A stretch of DNA of 64,000 nucleotides from Siphonodentalium dalli (Eukaryota; Mollusca; Scaphopoda; Gadilida; Siphonodentaliidae), in assembly GCA_032622095.1 (NCBI GenBank), contig CP136065.1, positions 66,794,175-66,858,174 on the forward strand, in the 5' to 3' direction. The position numbers were made by a program, and so were the translations under genes. Under the pieces are notes generated by a model. That model had not been told where the DNA came from. It did not search any database and worked only from the letters and a program-made list of their open reading frames with translations. Shown here one piece after another: positions 1 through 12,310 of the stretch; position 1 is the stretch's first letter, and every line of letters starts with the position of its first letter.

Positions 1-353
1 GTAGCAGCAGGATTGTTTTGATGGTGGGGGTGTAGATGTATTTTCCAATAGTTTGATATTTCAGCCAGTATATAGCGTGAAATTTGATACTTAAAAAACA
101 ATTAAAATTCGATTAATTTCAGAAAAAACAAATCGGGACCAATGGCTGTTCTTTTTCATTATGGCCACTTTCGGGACCCACCACCCGAGTTTTGATTACG
201 ATTGTATAAAGTTTTAACTTCGTTTTCGGGTATATATACACCCCTTTATTTTATGTTTTAAACTACAGGCACCCACCCATATTTCGGAGAATTTTCGCTA
301 ATATTACATATTATAGCATAGCCATCAAATATGCAGATGTTTATTTCCATTTC
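1..353. other. A+T-rich DNA, nothing recognised
   Basis: No coding frame, repeat or RNA gene could be supported here. Confidence 0.5.
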
Positions 354-1226
354 TATGAGAGGCCAAATTCACATTTCATATTTAATTGCAGTTAAGCAAT
401 AGCACTTAAGCATAATTATTTGCGATTAAGCGCAATTCATGGTTATACTGTATGTAACTATGTACCCCTGGTGAATAAATAGGTGTATCTGTAACTAAAC
501 CTGAACTCATATTGACATATCACCTCCTTGTTTTCATTGCTTTGGATAGTTGGGATTGTGAACTAGCCTAAATTCTTTATCAAAATGGGTGACTCGCGAC
601 AGTATTACCTTCTGTTTTAGTCGAGTCGAGGAACCAACCCATGAAAGCTCAAGTGTGATCAGATATCGATTATTGAAGTTTGTTATTTCAATTGATTGCT
701 GCCCAGAAACACGCCGTGAAAAGGGTCGTTTCGGTCAAAATTGCGGATGAAGATGAATAACTCTAAAACAAGTGGTAATACGGTAAAATTTCGTGATACT
801 TTAGTAATTATACGGCCATATTTTGTTGAACAAAATGTTTATAAATCACACGTTTTTGTGAAATTTGATACCATAGTTGAAGTGGTCAGCATTATTTTTT
901 GCAGTTAATCGATTCTGATAACTAAAGCTTATTTTGAAGAAATATTGTTGTTGTTGTTGTATCTTTATAATATGGGTCTTTCTGATCGGATTGAGGACCT
1001 TTAGTTTAAATTAGCCAAATGCAGATACACCCGGTCATGCTAATAGTTAGGTTATATGGGTAGTTACACTTACTCTCAAGCAACTCATAGCGCTTAATCG
1101 CAATTAATTGCACTTAAGCGCCATTCATTTCAATTATGCGCAAATGCCATATGTGTGATTCAGCGCGATATGTGGTATATGCGCTTAAGCGCAATTCATT
1201 ATTAAATGTGAATTTGACCTCCCATA
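354..1226. mobile_element. TIR element with subterminal TTAAGCGCAATT repeats
   Basis: The ends are imperfect inverted repeats of about 35 bp: AGGCCAAATTCACATTT near 359 pairs with AAATGTGAATTTGACCT near 1204-1220. Just inside both ends the short word TTAAGCGCAATT and variants recur (near 385-440 and 1090-1195). This layout is typical of non-autonomous DNA transposons with subterminal repeats. No transposase is visible. The middle (about 600-1010) is a diverged relative of the elements at 10453-10908 and 32411-32868, so this may be a nested or composite element. Confidence 0.55.
600..1012 (+). repeat. Degraded copy of TTAA-flanked family A
   Basis: Shares blocks in the same order with 10453-10908 and 32411-32868: CGAGTCGAGGAA, GTGATCAGATATCGATT, GCGGATGAAGATG, AATCGATTCTGATAACT, then a GTT run and GATCGGATTGAGGACCTTTA at the right end. 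The left TIR is not recognisable in this copy. Confidence 0.55.
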
Positions 1227-3358
1227 CAGTAATTTTTTTGTCTATATATATGAACGAGTAGGGTCTGTCTGCATGTCTTCTGTCCGCTTAAATTTGAATA
1301 TATACGCGACCATTTGCGTTAAAAACTTCCCAACCAAATTATCCAGTGTGTGAATCAATGTGGACACAATTAATTATGGCGCGATTTGAATACAACAGGA
1401 CAAAAATCACGTGCCTATATATTTACAAAAGTAACTTGCACCTGGTTCCACATTCAGTTGTACGCTATAGATTGGAATTTTACCCGCTATATACATGTAG
1501 GAAACACAACACTTCTACATTAATGGACAGCCAAGGTGGGATTAAGAATACAACAACTCGAAAGAACACTGGAGTTTTCCTGATGATGTTTCTATTCTAT
1601 ATATCAACCGAGAATACCAATATTTCGTATAGTATTGTATAGTATAGTATTGTATAGTATTTTATTATAAATAATTTTTATATTTTTTATTTTCAATAAT
1701 TTTATTTTCAAACATTCATTCGGGTGTTGTAAAATCCCATCGTCGATTGCCTCAGCGAAGCCGCAAGCCTTTGCCTCACAGTGGTTACATATATGAAGGC
1801 AGGCATGCGATCCTCTCGCCAGTATAGCACCTAGAATTATAAAATAATATTCGCTTAGTGGACTTGAACTTAAGCTAATATTAGTAACATATATAGCTGT
1901 ACACCCCTCCGACTGTATGTTTTAGTCCCCTCCTCATTATTGTTTTAACCATTGCTGAATATTGAAAACAATAATTTTCTAAGTCGAAAAATGTCATATA
2001 ACTCCACACAAAAAGGTCTGACATATTTCATAATCATATATGTTCGCATGTTTCCATGGTACTAAATATATATATGCCAAGCCAAAAAAACAAATGACCG
2101 CAAAACTTAGGAATAAAAACTCGGAAAATTGCATCCACGAAAGGACGAACAAGCTGCTTCCTGTATAACCCCACAAGTTGTGGGCCACAACTCGTTGCGA
2201 GTCTATAATCAAATATAAAGGGTAAAAATCGGCACACTGCTACATTTTTCTGAAAAAAGTTGGATGTAAATCATTTTTTTTTTATGTCGGCCTGCCGAGA
2301 GTGATGACAAGTCAGAGTTAACAATATGACATACATCAAAAGTTATATGTTTACCAAACATGTATTTCGTAGTTGGATTTCAGTTACAGGTTAAAGTTCA
2401 GTTATATATATAAGTCACCGCCTGGATGTTATGTTGTATCAGGAGACATATACAACATTATGAACACCCAGAACCATTGTGGCCACGCAAAAGTCCATCA
2501 TCTGCGGCAAAATTGCGTTTTCGACCAGAAATTGAAGATGGCAGACCTCAGCAAAATCACGACTAAGCGGACAGATTTTTTACAACTAATGATTAAATTT
2601 TTCGGGACTAACCGGACAGTATTTTCGAGGTGGGTACCTACATCAAAAGATGAAATTTGGAATTTTGAGACAGTCCGTGAAAATACTCAAAATATGCATT
2701 TGTGGGGGGAAAACAGGCATTTCGATCGGTGTATAGGTTGTTGCGACAGTTGTCTGCGATGAATGTGAAAAGTATGATTTTCTTGGATATTTTGGGGAAG
2801 AAATCGTCTCGCGGCGATGATTAAATGACATTTTTTTCCGCGATCGAACAATGACAACCGACTTAAATTGATCGTCGGTGTCCGAACATTAGCGAAGAAA
2901 TATTCACTCACCTTCAGTTGGTCAGATATGCTATCCAAGCGTTTATTTTCCCAAAAAATGTCAACAAATATTTGTCGACAGATATTTCTCCACCTCGAAA
3001 TCTACGACTTCCGGTTTTGGTTCGTGTCCGTTGATCCACTGTGATGAAGTAGAGTAATTTTATAAGAAAAGTACTTCACACCGGTATGTCAAATCCAATG
3101 AAACGTCATTTTTTTTTAACAAAGAGCAAAATGGAAGAATACGGCAAGGCTTGTGACAACACAGATAATCAACTTACAACATGCAAAGCAGTAGGAGTCA
3201 TAGACTCAAGCTGGGTGACATTTCAGCACCCGCCGTCAAGCTCTATTAATACACCGTAAACACAGGGAGTAAGCTCCATAATAATGAGGTCACGATGACA
3301 TGAATGAATGGCCGACATGAATCACGCTTCTCGAGGGGGGGGGGGGGGGGGTGGGGGG
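1227..3358. other. Intergenic DNA without a supported gene
   Basis: Contains a short GTATAGTATT microsatellite at about 1625-1660 and a G homopolymer at about 3335-3351. Open frames here (for example 2373-2762) are short, resemble no family I know and lack supporting splice or codon signals. Confidence 0.45.
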
Positions 3359-3988
3359 CTACCAGAGGGGAGATAACCAAGCCAACGAAGATATGCCATA
3401 ATTAATTGCATCCCGGATGCTGGCCAGATATAAATATAAGGACTGGCCTTTTAAATGAACGCCGTCCTCCATATGGTACAGGGGCTCTCCTTGAAGCGTC
3501 TATGTGACCACGGGGGAGTGCATAATCCAAATAACCATTAAAAAATGTTGATCAGTCAAGAGGTTTTTAATGGCCACGTCTCGGACAGACGTGGCCATTA
3601 AAAACCTCTTGACTGATCAACATTTTTTTTAAACCGAACCTATGCTTCGGAGGACGGTACACAGCCCCAAAATATCGGAGCCCACATAAACAGGGGTGCC
3701 CCAACACAGGTAATTACTCCCGCATTGAACAATGATCACATGTGGGTAAACATTGCGCAGTTCCGATTGGAAATGCAACAAATCACTAGTTTGGGCACCC
3801 ACACTGTGAAACAAACGAATTTGAACCGGGATATCGAAATAATCCCCAATGTGTAGGTCCCCCGAGAAATCGTGATTCCTAAAATTGCCCGTGCGGTCGC
3901 GATGCCCAAAGCATTCGCCCAACCGCCGAACGAAAGAGTGCCCAACCAGCGCCACTCGAATTTCCCTGGTCTGGACTTGGAAGGCCAT
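3359..3988 (-). pseudogene. SGNH/GDSL-hydrolase-like gene, interrupted
   Basis: Reads right to left. The N-terminal part (3988 down to about 3629, 119 residues from ATG) begins MAFQVQTREIRVALVGHSFV; GHSFVRR fits SGNH block I (nucleophile Ser) and VQCGSN fits block III (Gly-x-Asn). The frame then runs into a hairpin at 3541-3627. Beyond the hairpin the C-terminal part reappears, with a PWSHRRFKESP piece in one frame and MEDGVHLKG followed by LYLASIRDAI in another (about 3472 down to the stop at 3359); DGVH fits block V (Asp-x-x-His). Proteins of this kind are common in invertebrate genomes and are often repeat-associated (CR1-type ORF1 esterases belong to the same fold). With the hairpin insertion and at least one frameshift this copy cannot make an intact enzyme. 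Identification is from motifs only. Confidence 0.55.
3541..3627. repeat. Perfect 40-bp-arm hairpin
   Basis: Arms 3541-3580 and 3588-3627 are exact reverse complements around the 7-base loop TCGGACA. It lies exactly where the SGNH-like reading frame breaks, so it probably arose by insertion or local inverted duplication. No target-site duplication is evident. Confidence 0.9.
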
Positions 3989-4509
3989 GTTTACTTTTTA
4001 ATACAGAAAAGACCTGTACCAAATTGATCAACAGATTCAACGTGTGGTGTAACTAATAATAGGTCGAACGAAAAAACTTGACGGCAGGTACCTACCTACC
4101 CCAAAAACAAGAAAATATTGTTGAGCAAATAAATATGCGACTTCGCACCTACATGTAGAAGAAATTTTGTGAAAGAAAGTGCGTAGATGTTTACTTGGTG
4201 TCTACATGCGCACTATACAAAATAGTTCCATGAGAAGAGACTATCATGTCCTGGAAATTAGAATTAAGGAACGCCAACTATGTTTATTATAACCATAGTT
4301 GTTTAAATAAAGCTAACGAATAATGTTTTGACAAAACAATATATTTACCGAGATTATTGCACCACATTGCATCAGCTTGTCATCGGATGATCGTCGGAAA
4401 AGACGTGCTGCGGTCACTTCTCGTATGTGACTGTAAGCGCGAATTATAAATTAAAAAATACCAGCCGCATCGAGGATATAAAACCATTGGACCTCTGTTC
4501 CAAAGGTCA
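3989..4509. other. Nothing recognised
   Basis: A+T-rich spacer between the SGNH-like remnant and the tandem arrays. No frame or repeat structure could be supported. Confidence 0.4.
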
Positions 4510-5022
4510 TTTATAAATTTATAGTGGGAGGTGGCCTTGGTGTCCCTTCAGTATGAAAATGATTTGGCCGTAGTGTCAATCATCTAATTTCATTTATTTA
4601 CAGGTTTATAAAAGGACAAACAGGTAGAATTTTGTCATTGATTGACAATTTTATTACTTTACAAATTAATGTTATAACCCTGTTTTAATGGGTTACATAG
4701 TAAGGTTGGCCTTATGTCATCCTGGTTTTAGTCAAGCTCAGTTTATAAAAGTTAGTGGGAGGTGGCCTTAGTGTCCCTTCAGTATGAAAATGATTTGGCC
4801 ATAGTGTACATGTACGTCTATCATCTAATTTCATTCATTTACAGGTTTATAAAAGGACAGATAGGTAGTTATTTCATTGCTTGACAAATTTATTACCTTT
4901 ACAAATCAATGTCTATAACCCTGTTTGTAATGGGTTATTAAGTTTGGCCTTAGTGTCATCCTTGTTTTAGTCGAGCTCCATTTATAAATTTATAGTGGGA
5001 GGTGGCCTTAGTGTCCCTTCTG
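4510..5022 (+). repeat. Tandem repeat, about 235-bp unit, 2.2 copies
   Basis: Units start at 4510, 4742 and 4981, each with TTTATAA followed by GTGGGAGGTGGCCTT and GTGTCCCTTC. The third copy stops after about 40 bp. Copies differ by scattered substitutions and small indels, so the array is not recent. Confidence 0.8.
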
Positions 5023-5461
5023 AGGCGTTATTTCGCTAAAGTCTCGATTCAGAATCTGGATTCAGATTACAGATATTGGTCCCCGTACGACTTGGTTCGG
5101 CAAAAGAACAGACCAGAAATTGGCAGAATCAGTAAACGAACAGACCGTAATCTCAATTTCGTGGTAATCCGAATCTGGATTCGGATTCCGATTACGGACT
5201 CAAATGTTCGTAATGTAAACAAACCGAGATTTCGCCACCTCGGAGTTTAAAAACACAATAAAACCATATATGTCAGATTTTGGTGCAGAAAAAAAATACG
5301 ACGCAATTGTAACCAGTTACTGGGTTACAAATACGTCGTGCATTTTTTTCCAAGTCGATTTTGTTCAAAGTCTATTCAACGTTTGCTCGTACGTTAGCTG
5401 CGACCAGTAAACCGGTTACAAATGCGCCCTTTTTTTTTTACATTAGGAAATACAAAGTTAC

Positions 5462-8400
5462 ATTTGCAAGTCGTTTCAAAAATGCGACGTGTTTTCGCGG
5501 TTACGGTTACATTTGGAAGTCGTTTAAAAAATGCGACGTGTTTTCGCGGTTACGGTTACAAATGATTGGCAGAGAATAACTCCAACTAGAAAAATGAAAA
5601 TATTTCACCTATCCTTGTTTAAAACGGGTTACAAAGTTACATTTGGAAGTCGTTTCAAAAATGCGACGTGTTTTCGCGGTAGCGGTTACAAATGATTAGC
5701 AGAGAATAACTCCAACTAGAAAAATGAAAATATTTCACCTGTCCTTGTTTAAAACGGGTTACAAAGTTACATTTGCAAGTCGTTTAAAAAATGCGACGTG
5801 TTTTCGCGGTTACGGTTACAAATGATTGGCAGAGAATAACTCCAACTAGAAAAATGAAAATATTTCACCTGTCCTTGTTTAAAACGGGTTACAAAGTTAC
5901 ATTTGGAAGTCGTTTCAAAAATGCGACGTGTTTTCGCGGTAGCGGTTACAAATGATTAGCAGAGAATAACTCCAACTAGAAAAATGAAAATATTTCACCT
6001 GTCCTTGTTTAAAACGGGTTACAAAGTTACATTTGGAAGTCGTTTCAAAAATGCGACGTGTTTTCGCGGTAGCGGTTACAAATGATTGGCAGAGAATAAC
6101 TCCAACTAGAAAAATGAAAATATTTCACCTGTCCTTGTTTAAAACGGGTTACAAAGTTACATTTGGAAGTCGTTTCAAAAATGCGACGTGTTTTCGCGGT
6201 AGCGGTTACAAATGATTGGCAGAGAATAACTCCAACTAGAAAAATGAAAATATTTCACCTGTCCTTGTTTAAAACGGGTTACAAAGTTACATTTGGAAGT
6301 CGTTTAAAAAATGCGACGTGTTTTCGCGGTAGCGGTTACAAATGATTAGCAGAGAATAACTCCAACTAGAAAAATGAAAATATTTCACCTGTCCTTGTTT
6401 AAAACGGGTTACAAAGTTACATTTGGAAGTCGTTTCAAAAATGCGACGTGTTTTCGCGGTAGCGGTTACAAATGATTGGCAGAGAATAACTCCAACTAGA
6501 AAAATGAAAATATTTCACCTGTCCTTGTTTAAAACGGGTTACAAAGTTACATTTGGAAGTCGTTTCAAAAATGCGACGTGTTTTCGCGGTAGCGGTTACA
6601 AATGATTAGCAGAGAATAACTCCAACTAGAAAAATGAAACTATTTCACCTGTCCTTGTTTAAAACGGGTTACAAAGTTACATTTGCAAGTCGTTTCAAAA
6701 ATGCGACGTGTTTTCGCGGTTACGGTTACAAATGATTGGCAGAGAATAACTCCAACTAGAAAAATGAAAATATTTCACCTGTCCTTGTTTAAAACGGGTT
6801 ACAAAGTTACATTTGGAAGTCGTTTCAAAAATGCGACGTGTTTTCGCGGTAGCGGTTACAAATGATTAGCAGAGAATAACTCCAACTAGAAAAATGAAAA
6901 TATTTCACCTGTCCTTGTTTAAAACGGGTTACAAAGTTACATTTGGAAGTCGTTTCAAAAATGCGACGTGTTTTCGCGGTAGCGGTTACAAATGATTGGC
7001 AGAGAATAACTCCAACTAGAAAAATGAAAATATTTCACCTGTCCTTGTTTAAAACGGGTTACAAAGTTACATTTGGAAGTCGTTTCAAAAATGCGACGTG
7101 TTTTCGCGGTTACGGTTACAAATGATTGGCAGAGAATAACTCCAACTAGAAAAATGAAAATATTTCACCTGTCCTTGTTTAAAACGGGTTACAAAGTTAC
7201 ATTTGGAAGTCGTTTCAAAAATGCGACGTGTTTTCGCGGTAGCGGTTACAAATGATTAGCAGAGAATAACTCCAACTAGAAAAATGAAAATATTTCACCT
7301 GTCCTTGTTTAAAACGGGTTACAAAGTTACATTTGCAAGTCGTTTCAAAAATGCGACGTGTTGTCGCGGTTACGGTTACAAATGATTGGCAGAGAATAAC
7401 TCCAACTAGAAAAATGAAAATATTTCACCTGTCCTTGTTTAAAACGGGTTACAAAGTTACATTTGCAAGTCGTTTCAAAAATGCGACGTGTTTTCGCGGT
7501 AGCGGTTACAAATGATTAGCAGAGAATAACTCCAACTAGAAAAATGAAAATATTTCACCTGTCCTTGTTTAAAACGGGTTACACAGTTACATTTGCAAGT
7601 CGTTTCAAAAATGCGACGTGTTTTCCCGGTTACGGTTACAAATGGTTAGCAGAGATTAACTCCAACTAGAAAAATGAAAATATTTCACCTGTCCTTGTTT
7701 AAAACGGGTTACAAAGTTACATTTGGAAGTCGTTTCAAAAATGCGACGTGTTTTCGCGGTAACGGTTACAAATGATTGGCAGGGAATAACTCCAACTAGA
7801 AAAATGAAAATATTCCACCCATCCTTGTTTAAAACGGGTTACAAAGTTACATTTGCAAGTCGTTTCAAAAATGCGACGTGTTTTCCCGGTTACGGTTACA
7901 AATGGTTAGCAGAGATTAACTCCAACTAGAAAAATGAAAATATTTCACCTGTCCTTGTTTAAAACGGGTTACAAAGTTACATTTGGAAGTCGTTTCAAAA
8001 ATGCGACGTGTTTTCGCGGTAACGGTTACAAATGTTTCGCAGGGAATAACTCCAACTAGAAAAATGAAAATATTCCACCCATCCTTGTTTAAAACGGGTT
8101 ACAAAGTTACATTTGCAAGTCGTTTCAAAAATGCGACGTGTTTTCGCGGTAGCGGTTACAAATGATTAGCAGAGAATAACTCCAACTAGAAAAATGAAAA
8201 TATTTCACCTGTCCTTGTTTAAAACGGGTTACACAGTTACATTTGCAAGTCGTTTCAAAAATGCGACGTGTTTTCCCGGTTACGGTTACAAATGGTTAGC
8301 AGAGATTAACTCCAACTAGAAAAATGGAAATATTTCACCTGTCCTTGTTTAAAACGGGTTACAAAGTTACATTTGGAAGTCGTTTCAAAAATGCGACGTG

Positions 8401-9040
8401 TTTTCGCGGTAACGGTTACAAATGTTTCGCAGGGAATAACTCCAACTAGAAAAATGAAAATATTCCACCCATCCTTGTTTAAAACGGGTTACAAAGTTAC
8501 ATTTGCAAGTCGTTTCAAAAATGCGACGTGATTGTTGTCACAAAGTGACCAATGCTTATCGTGTAGTATCTCCAACTAGAAAAATGAAAATATTTCACCC
8601 GTCTTTGTTTCAAAAGGGTTACAAAGTTACACTTGTAAGTCGTTTTAAAATTTCGACGTGTTTGTTGTCACAAAGTGACCAATGCTTATCGTGTAGTAAC
8701 TCCAACTAGAAAAATGAAAATATTTCACCCGTCCTTGTTTAAAAAGGGTTACAAAGTTACATTTGCAAATCGTTTTAAAATTTCGACGTGTTTGTTGCAA
8801 CAAAGTGACCAATGCTTATCGTGTAGTAAATCCAACTAAAAATGAAAATATTTCACCCGTCCTTGTTTAAAAAGGGTTACAAAGTTACATTTGCAAATCG
8901 TTTTAAAATTTCGACGTGTTTGTTGCAACAAAGTGACCAATGCTTATCGTGTAGTAAATCCAACTAAAAATGAAAATATTTCACCCGTCCTTGTTTAAAA
9001 AGGGTTACAAAGTTACATTTGGATATCGCTTTAAAAATGA
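5462..9040 (+). repeat. 130-bp satellite array, about 28 copies
   Basis: From 5511 the word ATTTGGAAGTCG or ATTTGCAAGTCG recurs every 130 bp (5641, 5771, 5901 and so on to 8501). The first roughly 23 units are nearly identical; units from 8501 to 9040 are diverged, with 127-bp spacing in the last ones. A short partial unit lies at 5462-5510. Linked variants define a higher-order pattern: GGTAGCGG/GGTTACGG and GATTGGC/GATTAGC alternate in the left half, and a three-unit (390-bp) cycle appears at about 7461-8500. The repeated 60-codon frames are an artefact: 130 is not a multiple of three and each unit carries stops. Confidence 0.95.
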
Positions 9041-10015
9041 TCAATTCAAGGTCAAATCGGGTAAAACCGGATGGATTTCGACGGGTACTTTTGTCCGGAG
9101 AGTGTTTTGGACGGGTCAAATCGTTACCCCACCTGACCGTGACCTTCAAAATGGACAATTCAAGGTCAAATCGGGTAAAACCGGATGGATTTCGACGGGT
9201 ACTTTTGTCGGGTACTTTTGTCCGGGCAGTGTTTTGGACGGGTCAAATCGTGACCCCACCTGACCTTGACCTTCAAAATGGACAATTCAAGGTCAAATCG
9301 CGCAATTCGCCGAAAAGCAGAGGGGAAACAGCCCGGACGAAGTGTTTTGGACGGATCGAGTCGTGACCCCGACATGACCTTCAAAATGATCAATTCGAGG
9401 TCAAATCGGGTAAAACCGGATGGATTTCGACGGGTACTTTTGTCCGGGCAGTGTTTTGGACAGGTCAAATCGTGACCCCATCTGACCTTGACCTTCAAAC
9501 TGGACAATTCAAGGTCAAATCGCGCAATTCGCCGAAAAGCAGAGGGGAAATCGGGTAAAACCGGATGGATTTCGACGGGTACTTTTGTCGGGTACTTTTG
9601 TCCGGGCAGTGTTTTGGACGGGTCAAATCGTGACCCCACCTGACCTTGACCTTCAAACTGGACAATTCAAGGTCAAATCGCCGAAAAGCAGAGGGGAAAT
9701 CGGGTAAAACCGGATGGATTTCGACGGGTACTTTTGTCGGGTACTTTTGTCCGGGCAGTGTTTTGGACGGGTCAAATCGTGACCCCACCTGACCTTCACC
9801 TTCAAACTGGACAATTCAAGGTCAAATCGCCGAATAGCAGAGGGGAAATCGGGTAAAACCGGATGGATTTCGACGGGTACTTTTGTCGGGTACTTTTGTC
9901 CGGGCAGTGTTTTGGACGGGTCAAATCGTGACCCCACCTGACCTTCACCTTCAAAATGGACAATGCAAGGTCATATCGCGCAATTCGCCGAAAAGCAGAG
10001 GGGAAACAGCCCTGA
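9041..10015 (+). repeat. Tandem repeat rich in AGGTCA half-sites
   Basis: Seven or so units of 100-160 bp built from AATTCAAGGTCAAATCG, GGTAAAACCGGATGGATTTC, GACGGGTACTTTTGTC, GTGTTTTGGACGGGTCAAAT and CGTGACCCCACCTGACCTT. Unit length varies by gain or loss of sub-blocks (for example GCCGAAAAGCAGAGGGGAAA). It abuts the 130-bp satellite directly near 9035. Confidence 0.9.
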
Positions 10016-10452
10016 TGAAGTCGGGTCCACCTGCTAGTATCATATAATGGAGTTGTGCTGGGACTATACTTTTGAACGCAGTTTTGAGAATTTTCAGTGG
10101 ATAGTGTGGTTTTGATTTTCGATTCTGGAAAGACAGACAGGCTGTGTTAGCGTATAAATATAAGCCTGCACCAGTGTGTACTGGGAAGTACTTTCGTTGA
10201 TTTTCTACGACGTGGTGCGTTTTCAACACTGCTAGCAAGGAGCTAATGTTGAACTCCTCGAATTTGATGGTTATTTATTAATATAATAATAAATAATTTT
10301 AAAACTATTTCTTTACTTGCTTGTATTATTTATTCTCCAAAATCAGTTGGATGGCTCAAACAACATTTCGTACCATAGTCGTTTCGTACCACTATTACTA
10401 GCACACTTAAAACCGCAATTGCCTCACTCACAACTCCATTACTGCTTTACAC

Positions 10453-10908
10453 TTAAAGTTACTCAATCCGATTAAACACCCCTCAATTACTATTTATTTG
10501 GCTTCCGGTGTAAATAATATTTGATTCGAGTCGAGGAACCCACCCATCAAAGCTCAGAGTGATCAGATATCGATTTTTTAAATCTATTATTTTTCACCAC
10601 CTCGAATATTTAGTGGCCCAGTAAAAGTCAACGAGAAGACTGTCTGGGACCAAATTTGCGGACGAAGATGGATAACTCTAAAATCGAGTTACTTTTTTGT
10701 GTCTGATATTTGACAAACCGGCAAAATTTCGTTGAACAAAATGTTGATAGATAACAGGATTTGGGCAATTTTATACTATATTTGACTGTGGTTAGCATTA
10801 TTTTTGGTTAATTAATCGATTCTGATAACTGAAGCGGCATTTAAAAAAAATTGTTGTTGTTGGAATCTGATGATTTGGGGACCATCGAATCGGACTGAGT
10901 ACCTTTAA
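10453..10908 (+). mobile_element. TTAA-flanked MITE, family A, intact copy
   Basis: 456 bp bounded by TTAA at 10453-10456 and 10905-10908. The left end TTAAAGTTACTCAATCCGAT pairs with the right end CGGACTGAGTACCTTTAA. No open frame of note. A second TTAA-bounded copy is at 32411-32868 and a degraded one at 600-1012. TTAA target duplication is the hallmark of piggyBac-type transposition, though the terminal bases are not the usual CCC. Confidence 0.7.
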
Positions 10909-11329
10909 GTATAACGAATTACCCTTAAGCGTAATCCCATATTACCCTTAAGTTAAGCGTATAATTAGTTTGTATAGCCTTACTACATTAGTCCTTATAC
11001 CCTTGTAGTCTAGGCAAATATGGACATAGGTGTCGCCTGGAGAGGGAATTTATGAGACCTACATTTTTGGTTAGCATGAACGCTTAACTTTCGGAATCAG
11101 TATGTTGGCTTTGTCAGATAGGCGGACTTTTTTTTGCACCGCGTGGTTTTATTGAGGCACCTGGTGATAAAATCGGTCATTTTTTAAATAAAGCCGACAT
11201 ATTTGACAGAGTATATTCACACCTTTTGAGAATAGATATTCATCCAATGTTGATACCTGTGAATGGGGCGATAAACATATTAAGTTAATACATGTAATCA
11301 TTGAATCTCTGAATGACAGTCATGATGTC

Positions 11330-12310
11330 ATGTGATGTCAAATAATGTTTAGAGTGAGAAGAATATGACGATTCACGCAAAGCGTTGTCTTTCGTTTCTT
11401 ATAAAATCAGAAGTGAGATGGTTATGCCCATTTATTTTATACCATGGGAAACTACTGCCAATTAGCTACGTTCTAATATATCACTTATCGCTGTTGGTCG
11501 CATCATTTTTTATCAAAGGCAGAAAAATCAACCCTCCCCCTAAAGTTGAGAGGCGCCAGGCTGTGGTGTAAGGCACACATAACGCACGATTATGTGTCAA
11601 ATTGCGAAATTAACACAACGGCCGTTGATGGACTGCTAAGGTATTGTCTAATATATATGTTTCGATCGACACAGTCGAGCATTAAAGATAAAATATTACA
11701 TTTTGTACATCCTGACTAAATTTGTTAACAAATTTTAGATTGTTTCCAAAAAAAAATAATCTAAAATTCATTTTGTCTTCTTCCGGGAGGCAAAATTGAA
11801 AGTAATGTATTAAGGGTGGAGATAATTAGTGTATACGGTAATTTCGTTCTGTCTTGGTTTAAAAACTGGCTAATAACCCAAGATGGCTGCCAATATGGTG
11901 GCCGGTATATAGGTGGGAATTGCGAAAGTTGTAAGAACGCACGATTACTTGCCAAAATGGCTTAACTAACACAACGGCCGTTGATAAACTGCTACAGTTT
12001 TATGTAGTATATATATCCCGATCCATCGAGTAGAACATTTAAGTGATTTCAACCGGTAAACAAAGCACCTCCTGGCCCCAATTTTTATTAAATATTTATT
12101 AGTTTAGTCCAATTAAAACTAATCGAAAACCTATTTTTGTCATCTTCTCGAAATGCATAAAGACAATAATGTAGCGTGGGTGGATATAATTTGTATGTAG
12201 ATAATGTCATGCCGTCGGCGGTTACTGCATGTCATATTAACCCCAAGATGGCTGCCAATACGGTGACTGGTATATGGATGGAAATTGTCAAATCTGCCAT
12301 GTCGCAATTA
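11330..12310 (+). repeat. Dispersed repeat, family B
   Basis: Matches 20137-20965 in reverse complement over most of its length. Shared words include GACGATTCACGCAAAGCG, TTATACCATGGGAAACTACT, AACACAACGGCCGTTGAT and AAGATGGCTGCCAATA. Internally it contains two related sub-units about 355 bp apart (ACACAACGGCCGTTGAT near 11613 and 11969; AAGATGGCTGCCAATA near 11879 and 12245). No coding capacity or clear termini seen. Confidence 0.7.

Noticed and set aside
2687-2938. Minus-strand frame ending in CTGAAG|GTGAGTGAATA, an exon with a good donor, near an ETS-like CCGGAAGT at about 3010
   Set aside because: No start codon, no downstream acceptor or partner exon, and no recognisable protein; a donor match alone is common by chance.
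5960-8710. Many 60-codon frames with nearly the same protein (MEVVSKMRRVFAV...)
   Set aside because: They are shadows of the 130-bp satellite; the period is not a multiple of three and every unit introduces stops.
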